Below are positions 1 through 7,800 of a stretch of DNA of 58,586 bases, in pieces. The stretch lies in contig JAZNUE010000015.1 of NCBI GenBank assembly GCA_045592125.1, positions 1 through 58,586 of the forward strand, given 5' to 3'. The notes under the pieces were generated by a model. That model saw only the letters and a program-made list of their open reading frames with translations. It was not told the DNA's origin and ran no database searches. The position numbers and the translations under genes were made by a program. Origin of the DNA: HGM04593 sp045592125 (GTDB taxonomy: Bacteria; Bacteroidota; Bacteroidia; Bacteroidales; Bacteroidaceae). Each line of letters starts with the position of its first letter. Within the stretch, counting starts at the first letter, position 1.

Positions 1-332
1 CTAGCGGTCAAACAGGCCTCGCACTTTTTCCAAAAATCAAACAGGTTCAAACTGTGGAATTTAACGGTGCCGGTTAAAGAGATTACCTCTGCTTGTCATT
101 GCCCAATTGTCATCCCGACAGAGCGTAGCGACGAATGCCGCAGGTATAGATAATGCTGGCAGTAAATGGTCACGCGAAGCACAGACAAAGTTTGTGCCGC
201 GTGGGTTACGGCAAGACAGCATTATCAATGGATCTATTTTTAATTACAACCGCAAATATTTTCTCAACCCACACCTTTTGGCTACTGAGCCCTTTTCATG
301 CGGTGGATTATCTTTTTGCAGTTATTTCGTGA
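1..332. other. Gene-free stretch before the GH89 stop, with repeats
   Basis: No convincing gene is visible here. A possible 78-residue reading frame at 107-343 has no recognisable domain and runs through repeat DNA. The stretch holds a degenerate copy of the TGTCAT...ATCT repeat near 113-139 and the stem-loop at 149-226, both listed separately. The 3' hairpin of the GH89 gene follows at 333-369. Confidence 0.6.
149..226. repeat. Long imperfect stem-loop repeat (family B, copy 1)
   Basis: The ends GATAATGCTG (149-158) and CAGCATTATC (217-226) are perfect reverse complements. Inside, CACGCG (171-176) pairs with CGCGTG (198-203) and GCACA (179-183) pairs with TGTGC (193-197). The loop and one side match, on the opposite strand, the element at 58301-58374. 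Stems differ between the copies but stay paired. Function unknown; it could be a structured RNA or a REP-like element. Confidence 0.6.
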
Positions 333-369
333 AAAGCGGGTGACCCAAAAGAAATGGGTCACCCGCTTT
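333..369 (-). terminator. 3' stem-loop of the GH89 gene
   Basis: A perfect 15-bp inverted repeat (333-347 and 355-369) with a 7-base loop lies about 30 bases beyond the stop of the minus-strand GH89 gene. Read on the minus strand, the stem ends in a short TTTT run, so it is a plausible intrinsic terminator. Confidence 0.7.
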
Positions 370-400
370 GATTGTTACTTGAGTTACTTTATCGAGTTGT

Positions 401-3400
401 TCATTTAATGAACGACTTTTTGCCGTTAATTATGTAAAGCCCCTTGCCTGGGTTCGCTACCTTGCGGCCCTGCAGGTCGTAAACACCTTCAACCTCACCG
501 TTTTCACCTTCAAGTTCCTCAACCCCTGTCGTCTCGCCATTGAAGCGGAAACTGTAACGCGCAGCGGCATTTGCCGTAGCGTCAAGCGCAAGATATGCCT
601 TGTTGGCCTCACACTTTATATAACCGCCATCGTTCTTGCCGGGGCTTACAAACTCAAGGTTTGCATTATACTCGGAATAGACCCAATAGAATGCACCCTC
701 GCCGCCGAATGTGAACAGCAGATAGCAGTTCTTGTTTGCAGCAGAGACTGCGCTTGTCAACAGGCAACCATCAAAGATATTCGCCGGCTCAACATCAATT
801 ATCTTAATCTGGCAGCCTGTATCACTGCGGTCGCTGCCGAGACTTGTGCTGCTGCTCCAGTTGTATATGGCAAAACTTTGGTCCGTACCTGTCTGGTTCA
901 ATTGTACCTCACCCGATGAGATGATATAATACCCTGGAGTATTTGAGTAACTTACTGTCCAGCCCTCGTCGGGTTTTGTCTTTGTTGTGCCAATCTGTGA
1001 GTTGTAACCAGCAACAGGATTCATATAATAATCAGCATCATTACTGCGGTTTACGATATCATATGTACCGTCACCGCGGTCTACAAACTTCCACTTTGAG
1101 TTTGCATCTTCCGGTGTCGTCACACCCACAAGGACATCATCAGTATTAGTAATATAGCGGTCCGGGCTACGCTGTGTCGTAAACCGGAACCACTGCTCAG
1201 GCTTTTCCTCAACAGTATAGCCGAACCTTACTTCCTGGGCCTGTGCCGCATTGCTACGGTAGAGCACCACCGGAGTATATGCCGGAACTACAACGCCAAC
1301 ACTCCCCATGTTGATAACAGATTTTTCATTATTAATATCGGTATCAGCGTCGGCCTTGCATGCCTCAATACCATCAGGGACTTTAACCGCGAACGGCAGA
1401 TACATTGTAGCCCATTTCTGGTTTGCGTCAAAGCCAACAGTAAAGCCTACCTGAGATTCGTCGGCTACCTGAAGAATGAAATCGGTCGTCGAAGTCTCGT
1501 TCACCACATTCGTCAATGTTGCAGCAGTATAGTAGTTGATTGTACCGTCCTCCTGGGTACAGAAACTGCGATACTGGCCATTTACCATTGTGTATATGGT
1601 ATATGTATTATCCTGCGTACCATCGTCAAAGTATATGTCTGTACCCTCTTCGGTAAGTTTTGCCTCGTTGTTCCAAAGGCCGTCAGCCTTTGCACTCACG
1701 AACTTGTAGGTACCGAAGGCGGTCTTCTGTGCTATGAACAATGTAGAAGCGTCATCTTTTGCGTCTGTTGTCCAGCGGATGACATTCTTTGCGCCATCGG
1801 TGTAGAGCGTGCGCATTGTAACGCCGTCGGAGAGCAGGCCTGCTATGCGGTAAACGCCACCGTCAACAATCTTCACGCCATTGTACTCGACAATGGTCTC
1901 TGCGTCTATGGTAGTCTCGAGCCAGCAGCTGTTGGCAGCAATCGTTGCAGCACTCTTTGTCTCGGCAACATCAATGCGGTCGAATACAACCTTGCCGTCG
2001 ACAACTGTCACCTCGTATCTCTTTGCCTTGGCTGTTGAGTTGATATCCTGTGCAAAATATGTACCGCGCAGAGCAGAAGCAGCGACACTCTTTGCACCAG
2101 CGTTGTCAATAGTTACGCCGAATTTGTAGTCCTGGTCGCCATCGGCCTTTATAATCACCGGAGTGCCCTTGAGCAGTGTCTGTCCTGCTGTTGCAACCAC
2201 ATTCATCTTGTAGCCGTAGCCCTCGCCGGTATTCAATATACCCGAAGGCAGCACTGTGTATGCGGTCACGCCCGCGGGCAACACCACGTTGAAGGGAAGG
2301 TACAATGTTGTGTAACCTGTAGAAGGGACATTCACTGTGTACTCTCTTACCTTGGTAAGAGTGAAGGTGGAGAGGTTTTCTTTAGTGCTGTTGTCATTAC
2401 CGAAAACAAGATTGTTATAAGCGTTCAGATAGTTGATACCGCTACCGGTGCTTCGTATCTTAAAGATTCCGGTATCGGTTCCGGTCTCCTCAAAAAGATA
2501 CGCGCCGGCATCAGTGCTATTCTCAGAAAAGGTGATATGATTCCAACCACCAAGATTCGGTGCTTTCATGTACTGTCCTTGAGCCATGAGAGAGTAACCT
2601 GTACCCTGCGGAGCAATTGTAAACAGTTTATCGGCTTCAACATCGGGGTTGTATGTTCCAGTAGCAATAAGTTTGTAACCAACGTTGTTTGAATTGTCCT
2701 TGTCCTCATTGTATCCCACAAAAACAGGAACATCACCGTTGTTCTGGTAATTTATCTTATACACACCATGATATGCGGGGTTGATAGCCACTGCGAATGT
2801 GAGCACTGTACCGTCGGCGAGTGTTATTGTACCTGTGTGTGCGCCGTCAGTAGCGTCGGCCTTGATGGTAACATTCTTAATATCGGTTGCTGTGCCGTCG
2901 ATGAAGTCACCGGTAATTGACACATCGGTAAGCTCGCCGAAGTAGGTGCTGAGGTCAATAGTAGCGCCGGCCTCTGCAACAACGGTGCAGACAGTAGTCA
3001 TGTCATTGCTCAAGCAACGGTAAGCATAATATGTGCTGTTGCCGGCTGCAACAGGGATAATGTACTTGCCGAGAACCTCCTTGGCAACTTCAACGGTATT
3101 GCCCTCGGGCTCGCGTGTGTATGTATCAGTATGACCCGGCTCACCCACAGCAAGCGCTTCATCGCTTACCGATGTCTGGCCCACAGAGTGCTTCTTGCCG
3201 TGTGCCCAGTTCCACTCGAAGTAGCCATACTCGGCAGTTGTACAGTTGTTGTCAAAGTAGTGTTTCCAGCGTGGGTAATACAAATCCTTCATCAATCCCT
3301 GCCATGAACGGTAAGAGTAGTCATTTAGGTTTGTATTTGGCGAAGACCAGGTTGAGACTATGGTGCGTGCATTGTTGTATTCGTACCAGTCTGGGGTTGC

Positions 3401-6400
3401 CGATGTTGCGCCATCAACCTCACCTGCAGCAGCACGCGCCTCCAGTGTCCACTTGCCCAAACGGAAGTTAAGGTTAGTGCCCTTGAACTTATCTACGTCA
3501 AGAATAAGCTGCAGGAATGCATCGCGGCGTGCCTCGTACAAAGCTGTGTTGCCCGCATTCCTTGCCTCCTTTATACCCAAGAGCAGATAGTATGCATAGT
3601 CGGCAAGCACAGCTCCACCGAACTCAACAAGGTCGTAGTAGTAGTTGCTCTCATAGACAGAACCGTCGCCGGCTGTAAAGCCTAATGACTCGTTCTGGCC
3701 AAGCAGCTTGTATGTAGCGTCAATGAGCATCTGCTGGCGGGCCTTTGTATATGTACCCTGAGCATTTGCCAATGTCTTTCCCCAATAACTTGCCTTGTTC
3801 GCGTCGAGGTTAGGACGGGCAGCCCAGACATCCTCCACAGGACCCTGGATACCGTCGGCACCATAGTTTAGAGGACCCTGGCGCAGGAGTTCCCATGCCT
3901 CCTGTGCCACAGCATTGTCGGCACCGTAGCGAGCTGTCGCATAGTTCTTCACCCACTCTGCCACATCGGGTTTCTCGCCCATCCATGGAAGCTGGAATAT
4001 AAGGTCATATGTAACAGGTGTCTGCTCAATTGCCTCAGGAGCAGCACCAATACCCTTTATTGATGAAGGATATTTTCCTTTGTACAGGAAGTAGTTGTTT
4101 GCAAGGTTATTCAAGCGGCCCATGAGACCCGAGCGGCCGCCGAAGTTAGGAATTGCACAGAACACGGCATCCTGTGGAGCATAGCCGCTGTATGAGTCGA
4201 ATGCCGGAGAACCGTCGGAGAAGAGGTCGAGCACAACCAGGCGGCCCGCAGGAACTGCTGTGAGCGAATATCGCTGTGTAGCGCTCCACTGCCACTGCTG
4301 GATAACCCATTTGGAATCAGGGCTTGCCGCCTCCATTGCTGCATAAAGAGCCTCGTAATCTTCCATTGTACCGGCACCGCCGCCCTCATGGAAGGGATCC
4401 ATTGAGTAGTACTGGCTGTAGCCCATTACATCGTAGAGACACTTGTAGTAGTCGGCGGCTATATCGGCATAATTGGCATTGCTTACATTAAGAAGAAGCG
4501 GACGCACGAAGTCGCCGGCCCAGTTACCGCCGTTACCGCGTGTTGCATAGCCCGATTTTGAAGCAAAGTTTGTTGGCACCATACCGCTCCAGCCCGGCAG
4601 CACTGGCTGCATGCCAAGTTCGCGCTGGCGCTCAACAATCTGCTTTGCAAGCTTCTTCTGGCGTGCATACCATGCATCGTCCTGCACACCGCCGGCTCCG
4701 GCCCAAGTTCCGCCCGATTTTGTTCCGTCAGCAGTACCGCCCCAACCTTGGAGGTTGTTCATAGCCCACCATGCGATGAAGGCCGGACCTGCAACGAAAG
4801 CCTTAGCGTCGGCGTCGCTATAGCCATATTTGCGGTTACCGTTACCGTCCTGCATTGTAAGGAACGAACGCCAGACCTCCTCAAGACCAACAAGCTGCAA
4901 AGGCATGTTTATACCATGCAGGGCCATCCAGTCAATCTCCTGCTGCCAACGCTTCCATGTCCAAGAGGTCATTGAGTAGCCGAATGTACAGGTGTTCAGA
5001 TAGTAACGGTACATTGCGTCGCTTGTACGTGTCTCCTCCCCGGTGGGAACAGGAAGGCTTGAGAGGTCGGCATAGGCACCGCCGTCAACAGTCTTCTCGT
5101 TAAGGGAGTTCCATGCGATGTTAATGTGTGCGTAGTTCTGCAAATACCAGCCGATACCTGTTGTTATTGCACTTATTGTTGTACCCTTGATAAGGATTTT
5201 GCCATCCTCGCTACCGATAACGAATACCTCGTTCTTCGAGTTCAAGGAAGGTGAAAGCACAAACTTGAACTTATCGGCCGTACCGGCACCGCCCACACGG
5301 TTGATGAGTGAAGTCACTGCCGAAGGATTAATCTCATCGGGGGCCGCTGTATATACAATGGTTACAGTCTCTTTCTCATCATCAACAACAACACTCCATG
5401 TGTAACCGGGGATTTCGGTAGCAACCAGGAGATTCTCATCGAATGCTTTAATAGCAATAGGGTCACCTGCCTTTATATCATTGCCGTTGTATGTAACCGT
5501 ATACTCCTTATCGGCAGGAGCGTTAACAGCGAAAATATAGTCGGCAGGCTTTTCGTATGACATCTTTATCTCGAATGCCTTTGCATTCATTGTGGTATTC
5601 TCGGTAACGAACGAGAACTTGAATGCACCGCCAAGGTCAACATTCTTATCAATAGTAATCTCGAACCAGTCATCGGTTGCCGAAGACGAACCCCAGGCCG
5701 CGTTGGTATATGTACCATCGGTGCCATCGAGCATATTTGTAAAATCGGCAATATTGTTACCGGTGACATTGCTGCTAGTGAGTTCTACAGCAGTGCCTTT
5801 TGAATCATAAAGCACAAACGAGTCGAAACTCAAACGTTTTGCGCCATTCTGGAAGAATGCACCCGATTCAGTGAGTGTGAAACGTATTTTGTTGCATGGG
5901 CCTGCAGTGTAAATCCAGCCCGATGTAAAGTTATATTTACTATTAGATTGAGTACCCGCAGTCGCGTAGTTGCTGAATGTACCTTCGAAATACCAGCCAT
6001 TGCAGTCAGAGTCCACGTTGGTGTACACGCCTTTTCCTACAACGCACTCCTCGTCACTGCCAAGGAGCTTGCTTATTTCGTCGCTGCGCGCAATCTGCAC
6101 GAAACCATCACCATCGGCATCGTCAAGGATTCTCCATGCCGAGGCGCTTGTATTAGCATCCCAAGTATTGCCTGTCGTGTAACCTACATATTGGCTATTG
6201 TCCGCTCTGTTCTGCAACAGATATGTACCACCCAAAGGTATTACATTGAATTCAGTTGGAGTAGCCCGCATTGATGTTGCAGTTGTGTTTACCGCTGTAA
6301 GGCTAAGGTAAGTTGCTACTTCTGTTACAAGGAAAACATTGTGCACCGTCCAGCCGCCTTTACCACTATTGCCCAAACGGGGAGCAGCGCCATTATCTGC

Positions 6401-7342
6401 ATTATTCACGTTAAGCCAAGTTGATTTGCCATCCTGTACGAAACGTACAAAATTTTCAGCGTCTACCACCTGACCGTCTACACCATTGTCAAGAGTCTCG
6501 CTGTCAAATTTTGTTGCGTCGGTAGTGCCCGATGTTGTGGGTGCTGTAGTTACAAACACCTGCGCATTAGCTTTTGTACCAAGTGTTATAGTTTCATTTG
6601 AGCCGGTGCTTGCCTGAATGTAACCATTCTCGGCATCGGTTGTACGCAAATAATATGTGCCGGGAGTGCCCTCTATAACAGGTTCCCACACAAGAACAGC
6701 CTGGTTGATATCCGACACATTGGTTGCACCACCAAGGAAGAGATTATTGGTACCGGAGAAACTCTGGATAACAATCTTTGTAGGGGTTGTTATTGCATTA
6801 AGAGTAGCAGAACTCTGTATCGCACCCTTTTCTACACCTGAATATGGAGTCTTTAAGGCATACGCCGGGAATGTTGTATACTCTTCGAGAGAGAATGTCA
6901 TACCTGTACCCTTGTCACAATAAAGAGGGTTACCGGCTGCAGTTTGACCAGCATTGGCATTTATATATCCATCGCTGCCGGCAATAGTCAATGCTGTAAT
7001 ATCACCGTCGATTGTCCACTCGTGTACATCACCATTGTCTATGGTTGCATTCCAAGTACCAAGTTTACAAACATACTCACCTTTAGCGTTCCTGATTTTC
7101 CATTTACCTGTCTCCGAACCGGTTTCAAAGTAAATGATACAGGGTTTGGCATTAAGGCTGATGTTGTTTGTTGTGCCTTGAGCATTAGGGTCAGTAAAAC
7201 CCTTGGTCTGAATGTCAAGGTACAATCCAGTTGTTGTCTCCTTCAAGGCATACACCTTGTTTGCTTCAGGAGCAAACTGCGCCCAGGATGCTGCAGTACA
7301 CAACAGGCCAAGCACAAATGTTAATAAGAAATTCTTTTTCAT
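401..7342 (-). CDS. Giant secreted GH89 alpha-N-acetylglucosaminidase
   Basis: A 2313-residue exported enzyme starting with a clear signal peptide (MKKNFLLTFVLGLLCTAASWA). The core from about residue 680 to 1420 is GH89 (NAGLU family): it contains YRYYLNTCTFGYSM and EIDWMALHGINMPL, the family hallmarks near residue 785. By analogy with characterised GH89 enzymes, the acid/base is the Glu of FHEGG (about E986) and the nucleophile the Glu of AAPEAIE (about E1104). The core is flanked by about 680 residues before it (beta-trefoil-like and galactose-binding-like modules) and about 900 after it, with repeated modules of the YRIAGLLSDGV...LYTDG type. The end, YDLQGRKVANPGKGLYIING, matches the other giant proteins here and resembles a short type IX secretion tail. 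GH89 removes terminal alpha-linked GlcNAc, as found on gastric mucin and heparan sulfate. Most GH89 proteins are 700-1000 residues, so this one is unusually large. Function is secure; substrate is inferred. Confidence 0.9.
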   Translation of the reverse strand: MKKNFLLTFVLGLLCTAASWAQFAPEANKVYALKETTTGLYLDIQTKGFTDPNAQGTTNNISLNAKPCIIYFETGSETGKWKIRNAKGEYVCKLGTWNATIDNGDVHEWTIDGDITALTIAGSDGYINANAGQTAAGNPLYCDKGTGMTFSLEEYTTFPAYALKTPYSGVEKGAIQSSATLNAITTPTKIVIQSFSGTNNLFLGGATNVSDINQAVLVWEPVIEGTPGTYYLRTTDAENGYIQASTGSNETITLGTKANAQVFVTTAPTTSGTTDATKFDSETLDNGVDGQVVDAENFVRFVQDGKSTWLNVNNADNGAAPRLGNSGKGGWTVHNVFLVTEVATYLSLTAVNTTATSMRATPTEFNVIPLGGTYLLQNRADNSQYVGYTTGNTWDANTSASAWRILDDADGDGFVQIARSDEISKLLGSDEECVVGKGVYTNVDSDCNGWYFEGTFSNYATAGTQSNSKYNFTSGWIYTAGPCNKIRFTLTESGAFFQNGAKRLSFDSFVLYDSKGTAVELTSSNVTGNNIADFTNMLDGTDGTYTNAAWGSSSATDDWFEITIDKNVDLGGAFKFSFVTENTTMNAKAFEIKMSYEKPADYIFAVNAPADKEYTVTYNGNDIKAGDPIAIKAFDENLLVATEIPGYTWSVVVDDEKETVTIVYTAAPDEINPSAVTSLINRVGGAGTADKFKFVLSPSLNSKNEVFVIGSEDGKILIKGTTISAITTGIGWYLQNYAHINIAWNSLNEKTVDGGAYADLSSLPVPTGEETRTSDAMYRYYLNTCTFGYSMTSWTWKRWQQEIDWMALHGINMPLQLVGLEEVWRSFLTMQDGNGNRKYGYSDADAKAFVAGPAFIAWWAMNNLQGWGGTADGTKSGGTWAGAGGVQDDAWYARQKKLAKQIVERQRELGMQPVLPGWSGMVPTNFASKSGYATRGNGGNWAGDFVRPLLLNVSNANYADIAADYYKCLYDVMGYSQYYSMDPFHEGGGAGTMEDYEALYAAMEAASPDSKWVIQQWQWSATQRYSLTAVPAGRLVVLDLFSDGSPAFDSYSGYAPQDAVFCAIPNFGGRSGLMGRLNNLANNYFLYKGKYPSSIKGIGAAPEAIEQTPVTYDLIFQLPWMGEKPDVAEWVKNYATARYGADNAVAQEAWELLRQGPLNYGADGIQGPVEDVWAARPNLDANKASYWGKTLANAQGTYTKARQQMLIDATYKLLGQNESLGFTAGDGSVYESNYYYDLVEFGGAVLADYAYYLLLGIKEARNAGNTALYEARRDAFLQLILDVDKFKGTNLNFRLGKWTLEARAAAGEVDGATSATPDWYEYNNARTIVSTWSSPNTNLNDYSYRSWQGLMKDLYYPRWKHYFDNNCTTAEYGYFEWNWAHGKKHSVGQTSVSDEALAVGEPGHTDTYTREPEGNTVEVAKEVLGKYIIPVAAGNSTYYAYRCLSNDMTTVCTVVAEAGATIDLSTYFGELTDVSITGDFIDGTATDIKNVTIKADATDGAHTGTITLADGTVLTFAVAINPAYHGVYKINYQNNGDVPVFVGYNEDKDNSNNVGYKLIATGTYNPDVEADKLFTIAPQGTGYSLMAQGQYMKAPNLGGWNHITFSENSTDAGAYLFEETGTDTGIFKIRSTGSGINYLNAYNNLVFGNDNSTKENLSTFTLTKVREYTVNVPSTGYTTLYLPFNVVLPAGVTAYTVLPSGILNTGEGYGYKMNVVATAGQTLLKGTPVIIKADGDQDYKFGVTIDNAGAKSVAASALRGTYFAQDINSTAKAKRYEVTVVDGKVVFDRIDVAETKSAATIAANSCWLETTIDAETIVEYNGVKIVDGGVYRIAGLLSDGVTMRTLYTDGAKNVIRWTTDAKDDASTLFIAQKTAFGTYKFVSAKADGLWNNEAKLTEEGTDIYFDDGTQDNTYTIYTMVNGQYRSFCTQEDGTINYYTAATLTNVVNETSTTDFILQVADESQVGFTVGFDANQKWATMYLPFAVKVPDGIEACKADADTDINNEKSVINMGSVGVVVPAYTPVVLYRSNAAQAQEVRFGYTVEEKPEQWFRFTTQRSPDRYITNTDDVLVGVTTPEDANSKWKFVDRGDGTYDIVNRSNDADYYMNPVAGYNSQIGTTKTKPDEGWTVSYSNTPGYYIISSGEVQLNQTGTDQSFAIYNWSSSTSLGSDRSDTGCQIKIIDVEPANIFDGCLLTSAVSAANKNCYLLFTFGGEGAFYWVYSEYNANLEFVSPGKNDGGYIKCEANKAYLALDATANAAARYSFRFNGETTGVEELEGENGEVEGVYDLQGRKVANPGKGLYIINGKKSFIK

Positions 7343-7606
7343 ATTATTGGTTTTTATTTATTTCTTTGTTCTTCTTGAGAAATATTGAGATTCCTGACTT
7401 TAGCCCCTTCGGGCGCTTTGTCCGAAAGATGACAAGTTCGCGGAATACTATACAGAGATTTTTCGCTTTGCTCAAAATGACAAAACTTTGTTTTGTTATC
7501 GGTGAGTTTTGCAAAACGAGCCAATGACCGTTTTTTTGTTATCGGTGAGTTTTGCTCTTTGTTCTGTTCTCTGTTGGCTTACTCGCAACTTTCTCTGTTC
7601 TCTTTC
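7343..7606. repeat. Intergenic cluster of dispersed repeats
   Basis: The spacer between the 62-residue peptide gene and GH89 contains: a 20-base stretch at 7396-7415 identical to the reverse complement of 58421-58440, preceded by TTGAGATTCCT (7385-7395), also shared; a minus-strand copy of the TGTCAT...ATCT element at 7456-7482; and a 22-base direct repeat at 7491-7512 and 7534-7555 (core TTATCGGTGAGTTTTGC). A near-identical version of the direct repeat lies inverted at 58365-58386. I see no Bacteroidetes-type promoter for GH89 here. Confidence 0.65.
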
Positions 7607-7795
7607 TTACATATTTCCCCAAATGTTATCCCAGTCGCTGCGGAACTCCGAAGCTGTACCATTTACATCATTGCCTCGACCTTCATCATCTTCATCGCCA
7701 GAAGCAGTTGTGGGAGATTTGGTTAACATAGTCGCCCCTAAAGAGATTTCCAACACCTCAATTTCTGGACTAATATATATCTTCTTCATCTTCAT
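7607..7795 (-). CDS. Small acidic peptide following the 1998-residue protein
   Basis: A 62-residue protein beginning MKMKKIYISPEIEVLEISLG, with a very acidic middle (DEDDEG) and a tryptophan-rich end (SDWDNIWGNM). Its ATG (7795) is 5 bases beyond the stop codon of the large upstream gene, so the two are almost certainly cotranscribed and may be translationally coupled; a second in-frame ATG is at 7789. Short Bacteroidales proteins with an MKK-x-Y-x-x-P start, hydrophobic stretch and acidic tail are common as unnamed hypothetical proteins; I know of no established function. There is no obvious signal peptide or transmembrane helix. It could be a peptide precursor or an accessory of the large secreted protein. 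Confidence 0.65.
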   Translation of the reverse strand: MKMKKIYISPEIEVLEISLGATMLTKSPTTASGDEDDEGRGNDVNGTASEFRSDWDNIWGNM

Positions 7796-7800
7796 TCAAT

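Noticed and set aside
107..343. Possible 78-residue coding region at the left edge
   Set aside because: It consists of repeat and hairpin DNA, has no recognisable domain and no promoter; treated as non-coding.
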